This document shows positions 18,785 through 26,596 of a stretch of 64,000 bases of DNA, in pieces. The DNA lies in the NCBI GenBank assembly GCA_022340665.1, contig JAJDNM010000132.1, positions 57,681 to 121,680 on the forward strand, given 5' to 3'. The notes below the pieces were generated by a model. It searched no databases. It saw nothing but the letters and a program-made list of their open reading frames with translations, and was not told the origin of the DNA. Positions within the stretch are counted from its first letter, which is position 1, and each line of letters starts with the position of its first letter. This stretch comes from Acidobacteriota bacterium. Its GTDB lineage: Bacteria > Acidobacteriota > Thermoanaerobaculia > Thermoanaerobaculales > Sulfomarinibacteraceae. A program made the position numbers and the translations under genes.

Positions 18785-19300
18785 CTATTCCTCGAGAACC
18801 CGGATATCAGGAAGGTTCCGGTACGCCTCCCCGTAGTCCAGACCGTAACCAACCACGAAAAGATCTTCGATCTCCGTTCCCAGGAAGGCAACATCGACCT
18901 CGACCTGCCTCCGGGAAGGTTTCGACAACAGAGCCACTACCTGGATGGATCTCGGATGCCGAGCCTCGATCAGCTTGACGACATCGGTCAGGGTGACTCC
19001 CGTGTCCACGATATCCTCGACGAGGTACACGTCCCGGTCGCGAACATCGACGGTGATGTCCTTGACCAACACTACCGAGCCCGAGGAGGTCGTGCTGGCT
19101 CCGTAGCTGGACACCTGAATGAAATCAATTTCCAGAGATTTCTGGATGCGCCGGGTGAGGTCGGTGAGGAAGAACACACATCCCTTCAATACGCCAATGA
19201 AAACCGGCGCCTTCCCTGCGAGATCCGCCTCGAGTTCGCTCGCCAACCGATCGACCAACTCTTCGATCTGTTTACGGCCCAATACGATCTTTCCCAACAT
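18785..19300 (-). CDS. hpt: Hypoxanthine phosphoribosyltransferase
   Basis: A 171-aa purine salvage enzyme. The PRPP-binding motif VYLVEDIVDTGVT is near residue 92, preceded by the flexible-loop SSYGASTTSSG and followed by KPSRRQVEVD and the C-terminal VVGYGLDYGEAYRNLPDI. It converts hypoxanthine or guanine to IMP or GMP. GAGGGTTCT lies directly before the ATG. It is divergent from the unknown helical protein gene, with only 47 bp between the start codons. Confidence 0.96.
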   Translation of the reverse strand: MLGKIVLGRKQIEELVDRLASELEADLAGKAPVFIGVLKGCVFFLTDLTRRIQKSLEIDFIQVSSYGASTTSSGSVVLVKDITVDVRDRDVYLVEDIVDTGVTLTDVVKLIEARHPRSIQVVALLSKPSRRQVEVDVAFLGTEIEDLFVVGYGLDYGEAYRNLPDIRVLEE

Positions 19301-19347
19301 AGAACCCTCACTTTGTACGTCGCATCGAAACGTTGTATCCTGAGTTG

Positions 19348-20982
19348 ATGCAAACTCCCGAGACGCAGTCCCTGAGCGCCCGGTACACCAGGCTTTCCGA
19401 CCGCTTCAGGTCTCTGTGGACGTTCTACCAGTTCCTGGGTGGTGTGCTCAAGCACCTCGGCGAGGGGACGATGCCCTACAGCTACGATTTCCAGGCTCTT
19501 CATCGAAGACTGGAAGATCTGGTGCACACGATTGGAATCGAAAGCCCGGTCAATGCGGCGCCGGAACTCGATCAGCTCGAGCGAGAGATGAATCGAATTC
19601 AACGCGAAATGGACCGCATCGAAAGCCAGTTCGCGCCTTCGACGATGCGAAAGTTTTTCGATCACATCAAGCGCCAGGACGAAAAGGTCCTCTCCGCCCT
19701 GCTCAAGTTCTATCTGATCTCGAGCCAGTTCGAGCAGGACACCCTGGACAAGCTCGACATCCTGTTCACACGCATCGCCGAGGAGGTCGGGGAGGACGGC
19801 CGAATCACGGTCAAGGACACGAACGACCTGCTGGTGAGCTTCAAGCACCTGACGACCTTCATCGAATTGCCGCCGCTGCCGGCTGCCGAACAGGCGCCTC
19901 TCATCGATGCGGTGAAGGCCATTCGAGAGGAACTCGAGTCGATCGAAGACTATCCGTCACTGGTCGAATCGAAGGTCTACGAGAGGTATCGCAGCCTCAA
20001 GCAGCGCCTCGGCAAGACCGCCATGCATCCCTCGATTCTGAAAGAGATCGTCGTCACCAACATCGAAGCGAAGAACCGATTCAAAGACCTCTACGAGGCG
20101 GAGGAACGGAAGGTCGTCGAAAACACAAACCGGATTTTCGACATCGAAAGATACCTCGAAAACCACCCGGAATTGGCGAGCGAAGACCTCAAGAGGCAAC
20201 TCGAGGAATTCCGGACGATCCGAGTCCGTTATGAGGCGAGGGCTCGAAAGGACAACGTCAAACGGGATGACATCGCCGAGATGACCCGAGCGATGCAGGC
20301 GGTCCTCGCAAAATTCGATCCGGCTTCCAAGCGCCCCATTATTGCGGACGCCGAGGGCGCCCCAGTTTCGACAACAGCCAGGACCGCATCCCACAAGATC
20401 ATTCCGCCTGAAGATCCGGAATCGGGCCTGGACGAAACATCTCAGACGCGGCAGCCGGATGAAACGTCCCTCAGCGAGATCTTGCCTCCAGACCCGCTCC
20501 TCAACGAGACTCTTCACAAGATCATGTTCGCGCTCGAAATGATCGTTTGGGACCGGCTTCCGAGCCAGATCGCCACCGCACCGGAAATTCGAAATCTCAA
20601 CCTCGAACCGAGGGAGATCGAAACCTATCGCAAGCTCGCCGAGGCGAAGGTCGAAAAGGGCACTCCGGAGTGGGATCTCGATCGGTTCTTTCTCACGAGC
20701 GCCGCACTACGGGTGAAGATGGAGGAGGAAACGAACGAGATCGCGCGGCTCGAGAATGCCAACAATCCGGACCGTCTTTTCGAGGTTCTCGAGCACTCGG
20801 CTCGAAGTCTCGATAGGGCACGCGATACCGACCGGCGTTTCCAGTGGTACATCGATGACATGCTGTTTCGCGGAGACACCCAGCAACTCGAGACCATATA
20901 CCGATCCCGTTTTCGTTTTCTCCACGCCTACTCGGCCCTGTGGCTTGCTCATCAGAAAGCAGGCGGGCTGACTCCCCTCTGA
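19348..20982 (+). CDS. Unrecognised large alpha-helical, coiled-coil protein
   Basis: I do not recognise this 544-aa family. It has no signal peptide or membrane helix. It is rich in Glu, Arg, Leu and Lys with heptad-like stretches, for instance residues 75-95 (LDQLEREMNRIQREMDRIES) and around 245-290. A low-complexity, acidic, Pro-rich segment near 325-380 splits it into two helical halves. A TTG five codons upstream is possible, but the ATG at 19348 is likelier. It is divergent from hpt and followed by the RDD gene. A structural or scaffolding role is only a guess. Confidence 0.8.
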   Translation: MQTPETQSLSARYTRLSDRFRSLWTFYQFLGGVLKHLGEGTMPYSYDFQALHRRLEDLVHTIGIESPVNAAPELDQLEREMNRIQREMDRIESQFAPSTMRKFFDHIKRQDEKVLSALLKFYLISSQFEQDTLDKLDILFTRIAEEVGEDGRITVKDTNDLLVSFKHLTTFIELPPLPAAEQAPLIDAVKAIREELESIEDYPSLVESKVYERYRSLKQRLGKTAMHPSILKEIVVTNIEAKNRFKDLYEAEERKVVENTNRIFDIERYLENHPELASEDLKRQLEEFRTIRVRYEARARKDNVKRDDIAEMTRAMQAVLAKFDPASKRPIIADAEGAPVSTTARTASHKIIPPEDPESGLDETSQTRQPDETSLSEILPPDPLLNETLHKIMFALEMIVWDRLPSQIATAPEIRNLNLEPREIETYRKLAEAKVEKGTPEWDLDRFFLTSAALRVKMEEETNEIARLENANNPDRLFEVLEHSARSLDRARDTDRRFQWYIDDMLFRGDTQQLETIYRSRFRFLHAYSALWLAHQKAGGLTPL

Positions 20983-21081
20983 GCCCGTTGAACAACCGAC
21001 CGCGAACCGGGTTTGCAGCGCCGTACCGCGCCGTTCGGCACACTATGAAAAGGAGTACCCTGAGCGCGGACCGAGGATGTG

Positions 21082-21690
21082 ATGAAGAAGGGTCTTTACG
21101 GTAGCTCCGGGTCATCGGGCGACGGCGGAATCCTCTCGAGCCGGCGTCTCGATTTTTCAGATGGCTGGCGGCCAGCCGGCCCTTTGTTGCGTTTGGCGGC
21201 GACGCTGCTCGACATGGCCGTGTACTGCAGCCTGTGCGCGCTGTTGGCACTGCCAGTCAGTAGGAAATTCGAATGGAGCGCCGTCTGGGGGGGAATCGAT
21301 CAGCTCGCCCGGGCGACGGCCGACCCGCAGTGGCTGGCACACGCCAGCGGCATTCTCGGTCTTTGGATCGCGCTGTGGTGGTGCTACTTCGTGGTCGGCT
21401 GGGGCCTCCTTGGAGCGACACCGGGGAAGTGGGCGGTGGGGCTGAGAATCGTCGACTACCGCCAGCGATGCCCCATAGGTCCTTCCCGCGCGCTTCTCCG
21501 GCTCGCTGCATATTGCGTCAGCTCGATGACGTTCGAATGGGGGCATCTCGTAATGCTGATTCGGCATGATCGCCGGACCCTGCACGATATCCTGGCGGGC
21601 ACACGAGTCGTGCGGAGGTCGGCGCCGGCAGTGGATATCGAGGTCGTAGGGGAAATCGACGAGAAACTGACTGATGACGATTCGGATTGA
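21082..21690 (+). CDS. RDD-family integral membrane protein
   Basis: A protein of about 202 aa with a hydrophilic N-terminus, then FSDGWRPAGPLLRLAATLLDM, which carries the R..D pattern of the RDD domain. It has three to four membrane helices and the typical LLGATPGKWAVGLRIVD block and DRRTLHDILAGTRVV ending. RDD proteins are poorly understood; some are implicated in ion transport. A GTG directly before the ATG is also possible. GAGGA lies a few bases upstream of the ATG. It lies about 100 bp after the unknown helical protein gene. Confidence 0.88.
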   Translation: MKKGLYGSSGSSGDGGILSSRRLDFSDGWRPAGPLLRLAATLLDMAVYCSLCALLALPVSRKFEWSAVWGGIDQLARATADPQWLAHASGILGLWIALWWCYFVVGWGLLGATPGKWAVGLRIVDYRQRCPIGPSRALLRLAAYCVSSMTFEWGHLVMLIRHDRRTLHDILAGTRVVRRSAPAVDIEVVGEIDEKLTDDDSD

Positions 21691-21718
21691 TTGCGGGCTT
21701 AATCCGGTCTTCTCACCA

Positions 21719-21836
21719 GGTTAACGGCTGGACGGCCTTACGGCTCAACGGCTCTCCATTCGAGCTGAAGTCGCAGAACTGGCGATATGGGTGCCGTCGG
21801 GCCGTGGGAGGGGGGCGGGGGAACCCGTCGAGCCGT
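21719..21836. repeat. Tandem-arm palindromic element E (ACGGCT unit)
   Basis: Reiterated ACGGCT units (TTAACGGCTGGACGGCC and further copies, 21721-21756) are followed by spacer, a G-run core (GGGAGGGGGGCGGGG, about 21806-21820) and a right arm GAACCCGTCGAGCCGTC. The right arm's reverse complement resembles the left units. It lies between the convergent RDD and sigma-factor genes. It is less regular than the others. Confidence 0.5.
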
Positions 21837-22703
21837 CTACCGGAGGAAACCCTGGAGGGAATGCTTCCTGTGCGACCGGCGAAGCTTGTTCAGGGCACGG
21901 CTCTCGATTTGGCGCACCCTCTCCCGCGAGAGTCCCATGACGTCTCCAATCTCGCGCAGGGTCTTGGGCTGGTCATCGGCGAGGCCGAACCGTAGTTCGA
22001 GTACTTTTCGCTCGCGCTCCGGCAGCTCGGCCAATGCATCGGCGAGCGCTTGCGCAAAACTCTCGCGCAACAACAGCTCGTCTGTGTCCGGGAGCCCGGT
22101 CTGCTCGAGGAGATCTCCGAGTTCCGAGTTGCCCTCGGAGTCGACCGGCTCATTGAGGGACAGCGAAGACCGCGCAGCACGCGAAAGCACGCGGACTTCG
22201 TCGACGCTGATCCCCAGCTCTTCAGAAAGCTCCTGGTCGGTGGGAGCGCGCCCGAACCTCTCGGCCAATAGCGAACGGATTCGCTCCATTCGATACAACA
22301 TGTTGGCTTGCTTCTGAGGTAGTCGGAAGGAACCGGCGTGCTCGGCGAGAGCGTGGAGGATCGCCTGCCGAATCCACCACACCGCATAGGTAATGAATTT
22401 CACATCATGACCCTCTTGCGAGGGGTCGTATTTCTTTGCCGCCTGAATCAGGCCGAGGTTTCCTTCGTGAATCAAGTCGAGGAAAGGCACGTTCGGATTA
22501 CGGTAACGCTTGGCATAGGCGACCACGAATCGAAGATTCGACTCGACCAACTCTCGGACCGCGTCCTCGTCACCAGAGTGGACACGCTCAGCGAGCTCGA
22601 TCTCTTCGTCGTGGGTCAGCGGAGGGTATCTGGCAATTTCTTTGAGGTAGCGACGCAGCGTCGCGACCTCGGCATCCCGCGTAGATCCGCCACGCTGGCT
22701 CAT
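21837..22703 (-). CDS. RNA polymerase sigma factor, sigma-70 family (group 2-like)
   Basis: A 288-aa sigma factor with regions 1.2 (LRRYLKEIARYPPLTHDEEIEL), 2 (NLRFVVAYAKRY...FLDLIHEGNLGLIQAAKKYD, ITYAVWWIRQAI), 3 and 4 (LRFGLADDQPKTLREIGDVM, RERVRQIESRAL). It lacks a long region 1.1 and non-conserved domain, so it is not the housekeeping RpoD. It resembles RpoS/RpoH-length or cyanobacterial group 2 factors. Its ATG overlaps the hspR stop (ATGA). Coupling to hspR and dnaK suggests a heat-shock or general stress role. Confidence 0.93.
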   Translation of the reverse strand: MSQRGGSTRDAEVATLRRYLKEIARYPPLTHDEEIELAERVHSGDEDAVRELVESNLRFVVAYAKRYRNPNVPFLDLIHEGNLGLIQAAKKYDPSQEGHDVKFITYAVWWIRQAILHALAEHAGSFRLPQKQANMLYRMERIRSLLAERFGRAPTDQELSEELGISVDEVRVLSRAARSSLSLNEPVDSEGNSELGDLLEQTGLPDTDELLLRESFAQALADALAELPERERKVLELRFGLADDQPKTLREIGDVMGLSRERVRQIESRALNKLRRSHRKHSLQGFLR

Positions 22704-23074
22704 TCCTTGTCCGAAACCTTGAGTGTCGTGGTTTCGACCTTCACAAGTGAGTGGTATCGAGGGACCTCGGTGTGTTTCTGGACTGTCCGCCGGATCAGAT
22801 TCCCCATCAGCTCGTTTTCCTCCTGAAGCCGCCTGATCTGTTCCTTCAGATTGAGGATGATGTCCACTCCTGCCAGGTTGACTCCAAGGTCCCGGGTCAG
22901 GGTGAGTATTGTTTCAAGCCGTTCGCAGGTCTTCTCATCGTACAATCTGGTATTGCCCCGCGATCGAGTCGGCTGCAGCAATCCCTCTCTCTCCCAAAGA
23001 CGGAGGGTCTGCGGGTGAACGTTGTACCTTTCCGCCACCCAGGAGATCATCCGGTACTTCGGTTTTGCTTTCAT
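22700..23074 (-). CDS. hspR: HspR-like heat-shock repressor, MerR family
   Basis: A 124-aa protein. The N-terminal MerR helix-turn-helix (MISWVAERYNVHPQTLRLWEREGLL...GNTRLYDEKTCERL) matches HspR, followed by LGVNLAGVDIILNLKEQIRRLQEEN and a short charged tail. HspR binds HAIR operators with DnaK as co-repressor and shuts off the dnaK operon until misfolded proteins titrate DnaK. The ATG at 23074 has GGAGG 6-7 nt upstream. A longer frame adds 14 residues without support. It is downstream of dnaK and overlaps the sigma-factor start. Confidence 0.93.
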   Translation of the reverse strand: MKAKPKYRMISWVAERYNVHPQTLRLWEREGLLQPTRSRGNTRLYDEKTCERLETILTLTRDLGVNLAGVDIILNLKEQIRRLQEENELMGNLIRRTVQKHTEVPRYHSLVKVETTTLKVSDKE

Positions 23075-23185
23075 TTCCGTCCTCCACCTTGAAGGCCGAA
23101 TACCCGTGGCGGTCACCTCGGACGACCAACTCTTCGACCGTTGCGGGGTGGTGCTGGGTTCACTGTACCACCACCGAGATGATTC

Positions 23186-23211
23186 GGGGCCGGCTGCGGA
23201 CAGCCGGCCCC
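23186..23211. repeat. Strong GC hairpin between dnaK and hspR
   Basis: GGGGCCGGCTG (23186-23196) and CAGCCGGCCCC (23201-23211) pair perfectly over 11 bp around a 4-nt loop. It lies about 40 nt after the dnaK stop and 110 nt before hspR. No T-run follows on the minus strand, so it probably protects the dnaK mRNA 3' end or attenuates read-through into hspR rather than terminating fully. Confidence 0.7.
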
Positions 23212-23252
23212 GGGGTCCTGCACAGCGTTATCAGACCTAGAGGTCCTGGCCG

Positions 23253-25175
23253 TCAATTCCCTTCGTCGGCATCGACGTCGACATACTCGGCGTCGATGAC
23301 ATCATCGTCTGCAGCGGTAGAACCGCCGTCACCTGCTGACTGCTCGGGGCTAGCCGCTGTCGGGCCTCCATCAGCAGATGCACTCTGATAGAGGACTGCG
23401 GCAACCTGATGGCTCGCCTGTGTCAGTCGCTCGAGCGCCTGCTCCATCTGATCGGCCGAGCCCTCCTCGAGGGTTTTCTTGGCCTCTGCAATAGAATCGT
23501 CGGCAGCCTTGCCGTCCGCATCCGACAGCTTCTCTCGATTCTCGTTCACCAGCTTCTCGGTCGAGTAGATCAGAGCGTCGAGCTTGTTACGGGTTTCGAT
23601 CTCTTTGCGCTTCATCTCGTCCTCTGAGGCGTGAGATTGTGCCTGGTCGACCATGTTCTTGATCTCCTGGTCGGAGATTCCGGAAGAGCTCGTGATCTGA
23701 ATCTTCTGCTCTTGACCTGTTCCACGGTCCTTTGCCGAGACATGCAGGATGCCGTTGGCATCGATGTCGAACGCGACCTCGATCTGAGGCACGCCGCGGG
23801 GTGCGGGCGGGATGCCAATGAGGTGGAATCTACCCAGGGTGCGGTTGTCCGCAGCCATGGTGCGCTCTCCCTGCAGAACGTGGATCTCGACCTGATTCTG
23901 GTTGTCGTCCGCGGTCGAGTAGACCTTCGACTTGCGCACCGGAATCGTGGTATTGCGCTCGATGACCACGTCCGTCACACCACCGAGGGTCTCGACCCCG
24001 AGCGACAGCGGAGTGACATCGAGCAACAAGACGTCCTTGACGTCGCCGGAGAGGACTCCCGCCTGCACGGCGGCGCCGATCGCTACGACCTCGTCCGGGT
24101 TCACGCCCTTGTTGGGCTCCTTGCCGAAGAAGTCGGTCACCTGCTTCTGGACCATGGGAATCCGGGTGGATCCGCCGACCAGGATGACCTCGTCGACGTC
24201 CTTGGCCTCGAGCCCGGCGTCTTTCAGAGCCTGCCGGCAGGGCTCCAGAGTCCGCTGCACGAAAGGCTCGATCATCTGCTCGAATTTCGAACGCGAGAGC
24301 TTCAGGCTGAGATGCTTCGGACCAGACGCGTCCGCCGTAATGAACGGCAGATTGATATCGGTTTCCATCGTCGACGAGAGTTCGATCTTGGCTTTCTCCG
24401 CCGCCTCCTTGAGGCGCTGAATTGCCATTCTGTCCTGGGAGAGGTCAACCCCCTGATCCTTCTTAAACTCGTCGATCATCCATTCGATGATGACCTGGTC
24501 GAGGTCATCGCCACCGAGGTGCGTGTCACCGTTGGTCGACTTCACTTCGACCACGCCAGCCCCCACCTCGAGGATCGAAATGTCGAAGGTACCGCCACCG
24601 AAGTCGAAGACGGCGATCGTCTCGTCCTCTTTCTTGTCCATTCCGTATGCCAACGCAGCCGCAGTCGGCTCGTTGACCAAGCGCAACACCTTGAGCCCAG
24701 CGATCTGGCCGGCATCCTTCGTGGCCTGCCGCTGAGAATCGTTGAAGTATGCGGGAACGGTGATGACCGCCTGCTCGACCTTCGATCCGAGGTAGTCCTC
24801 GGCCGCAGCCTTGAGCTTCTGCAGAATCATCGCCGAAATCTCCGGTGGTGAGTACAATTTGCCGTCTATTTCGATGCGAGCGGTGTCGTTTTCGCCCTTC
24901 ACCACTTTGTACGGGACGGTCTTGATTTCCTCGACCACCTCGTCATAGCGACGGCCCATGAAGCGCTTGACCGAAGAAACTGTCTTTTCCGGGTTCGTGA
25001 CCGCCTGACGTTTGGCCACCTGACCAACCAGGCGCTCACCCTTGTCAGTAAAAGCAACCACCGACGCGGTGGTGCGGTTTCCTTCCTGATTCGGTATGAC
25101 TTCGGGCTTTCCGCCCTCGATCACGGCAACCACGGAGTTCGTGGTACCGAGGTCTATTCCAATTACGTGAGACAT
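23253..25175 (-). CDS. dnaK: Molecular chaperone DnaK (Hsp70)
   Basis: A 640-aa Hsp70. The ATPase domain begins [18 protein letters not shown] and contains the phosphate loops [15 protein letters not shown] and [13 protein letters not shown]. The substrate domain has the [14 protein letters not shown] hallmark. The C-terminus is acidic ([18 protein letters not shown]) as in GrpE/DnaJ-dependent DnaKs. The ATG at 25175 follows GGAGGA by 7 nt. The ORF's 11 extra upstream residues are not real. It is transcribed from a promoter overlapped by a HAIR operator. grpE and dnaJ are not in the window, unlike many dnaK loci. Confidence 0.98.
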   Translation of the reverse strand: MSHVIGIDLGTTNSVVAVIEGGKPEVIPNQEGNRTTASVVAFTDKGERLVGQVAKRQAVTNPEKTVSSVKRFMGRRYDEVVEEIKTVPYKVVKGENDTARIEIDGKLYSPPEISAMILQKLKAAAEDYLGSKVEQAVITVPAYFNDSQRQATKDAGQIAGLKVLRLVNEPTAAALAYGMDKKEDETIAVFDFGGGTFDISILEVGAGVVEVKSTNGDTHLGGDDLDQVIIEWMIDEFKKDQGVDLSQDRMAIQRLKEAAEKAKIELSSTMETDINLPFITADASGPKHLSLKLSRSKFEQMIEPFVQRTLEPCRQALKDAGLEAKDVDEVILVGGSTRIPMVQKQVTDFFGKEPNKGVNPDEVVAIGAAVQAGVLSGDVKDVLLLDVTPLSLGVETLGGVTDVVIERNTTIPVRKSKVYSTADDNQNQVEIHVLQGERTMAADNRTLGRFHLIGIPPAPRGVPQIEVAFDIDANGILHVSAKDRGTGQEQKIQITSSSGISDQEIKNMVDQAQSHASEDEMKRKEIETRNKLDALIYSTEKLVNENREKLSDADGKAADDSIAEAKKTLEEGSADQMEQALERLTQASHQVAAVLYQSASADGGPTAASPEQSAGDGGSTAADDDVIDAEYVDVDADEGN

Positions 25176-25210
25176 GCTTGAATCCTCCTCAACTTTCATC
25201 GCACCCAAAT

Positions 25211-25239
25211 AATATAAAACCTGAGTGTAATTTTGTCAA
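25211..25239 (-). promoter_or_regulatory. dnaK promoter (sigma-70 type)
   Basis: On the minus strand a consensus -35 TTGACA (25234-25239) is separated by 17 bp from a -10 TATATT (25211-25216). Transcription would begin near 25204, leaving a leader of about 29 nt before the dnaK ATG. Confidence 0.8.
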
Positions 25240-25240
25240 G
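25220..25240 (-). promoter_or_regulatory. HAIR operator (HspR-binding inverted repeat)
   Basis: CTTGACA-N7-ACTCAGG matches the HAIR consensus CTTGAGT-N7-ACTCAAG at 11 of 14 arm positions with the exact 7-bp spacer. It covers the -35 box and most of the spacer of the dnaK promoter, so bound HspR would block RNA polymerase. hspR is in the same transcription unit, giving autoregulation. Confidence 0.85.
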
Positions 25241-25305
25241 TCTTTAATGGGCCTTTATTTCGTTGATTTCAGAGCAGAATTGAGGAAGTTGAGCCGTATT
25301 TCGGC

Positions 25306-26595
25306 TCAGGGTAGGAGCTCGACACCCGGCCCTTCAGATCGGCCAACCCGATCGGTGGCCCCTTCCCACGCGAGGTGGCGACTCAGAATCAGGTTCTGGA
25401 TCGGCTGCCCATCGCTGTCGGCACCCGTGACGAGGAGCTTTTCTCCTCGCTCAACCAAACGATACGGCCGTCCCCACGGATCGGACGGAACCGACCTTGG
25501 ATACTCCGCGGCGAGCTGGTCGGCACTCGCCGGGTATACACCGTCGAGGTAGAACGCCGTCTCCGCCTGGCGCGCTATCCGGTCGAGACTGATCCACGAT
25601 ACGCTCTGGAGAACGTAGCGGTCCCAGACGTCCTCGCGCAGGTGGAATCCCGGATTTGCGGGATTGCGCTGCACGATCATAAGAGCAAAGCCGAGCAGGA
25701 TCAGAAACGGAACGGCGAGCCACGGCAATGACGACATTGGCCATCGCTCGGTCGCCGGTTCCTCGACCTCCTGCCGCATCTCGCGCGCAATCTCCTCTTG
25801 GGTCGATTCACGGATCAGGCCACGATCGAAGAGTTCCGCGATCGCCTTGCAGGTTTCGAACTCGATCAATGTGCTCTCGAGGATGATCTCCGAAACCGAG
25901 TCTCTCCCATTGATCAGCGGATACACCGCCATCTGATTCTCGGTGATCTGATCATCCGGGAGGGACTCGGAACCGCCCTTTTCGTCGCCGTCGAAACTGA
26001 ACTCGAGATCACCGAGCAGGTCATCACTGCCCGCCACGACCTCGAGACGACGCGACGGGTCGACCTTGCGAAAGACGACATCTCGGTCGGGAATCCGCTG
26101 ATCGATGAAGGGCCACTCATCGGTCATGCGAGCGCCTTCCATGATGATCGAGTCGGCAGCCATCGGCTGTAAAAGATCGCGGTCGTAGTCGATGTCGGTC
26201 TCTTGTGAGAAATGGTATTCGCCGTCAGACCACCTGAAGACGCGATACACGATCTGGAGAATCTGCTGGTGAAGAGCCACCCTCACCGTTTCCACCGGAA
26301 CCACATGGTGGTCGATCAAAATCCTGCCCAACCGCTGTAGAGTCTCTTCTTGACGACGAAGCGCCCCCTCGAGCTCGACCTCCGTGACCTCTCCTCGCTT
26401 GAGCAGGATCAAGCCGATCATGTCCTCGGTGTGCTGGTTGAGGGTGGACGCTCCCACGATGCAGCCGTCCTGGAAGGCAACGGTCACCACGTTATCTTCC
26501 GCGCGCAGGGTCAAGACTCCGGTCTTTCGCTGCAGCGATATCAGCTGCAATATATCGGCGAAGGAAAAGTCCCGAAGAGTGCCTTCCAATGCCAT
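25306..26595 (-). CDS. DUF4388-domain protein with membrane helix and pseudopilin-like C-terminus
   Basis: A 429-aa protein. Residues 1-155 form a DUF4388/PatA-like domain (LEGTLRDFSFADILQLISLQRKTGVLTL). A middle winged-helix-like segment lies near 215-280. One membrane helix (about 295-315) is followed by an extracytoplasmic tail whose FYLDGVYPASADQLA...SDPWGRPYRLV pattern recalls type II secretion pseudopilin (T2SSG) C-termini. DUF4388 proteins occur in regulatory and gliding or polarity systems. Its ATG follows the TPR gene's stop with one base between, so the two are probably coupled. Confidence 0.82.
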   Translation of the reverse strand: MALEGTLRDFSFADILQLISLQRKTGVLTLRAEDNVVTVAFQDGCIVGASTLNQHTEDMIGLILLKRGEVTEVELEGALRRQEETLQRLGRILIDHHVVPVETVRVALHQQILQIVYRVFRWSDGEYHFSQETDIDYDRDLLQPMAADSIIMEGARMTDEWPFIDQRIPDRDVVFRKVDPSRRLEVVAGSDDLLGDLEFSFDGDEKGGSESLPDDQITENQMAVYPLINGRDSVSEIILESTLIEFETCKAIAELFDRGLIRESTQEEIAREMRQEVEEPATERWPMSSLPWLAVPFLILLGFALMIVQRNPANPGFHLREDVWDRYVLQSVSWISLDRIARQAETAFYLDGVYPASADQLAAEYPRSVPSDPWGRPYRLVERGEKLLVTGADSDGQPIQNLILSRHLAWEGATDRVGRSEGPGVELLP

Positions 26596-26596
26596 C

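Noticed and set aside
23631..24851. 406-codon plus-strand ORF over dnaK
   Set aside because: Antisense shadow of dnaK with no recognisable domain.
25290..25308. Short TGAGCCG/CGGCTCA hairpin at the DUF4388 stop as a terminator
   Set aside because: The stem is only 7 bp, overlaps the stop codon and is not followed by a T-run on the minus strand.
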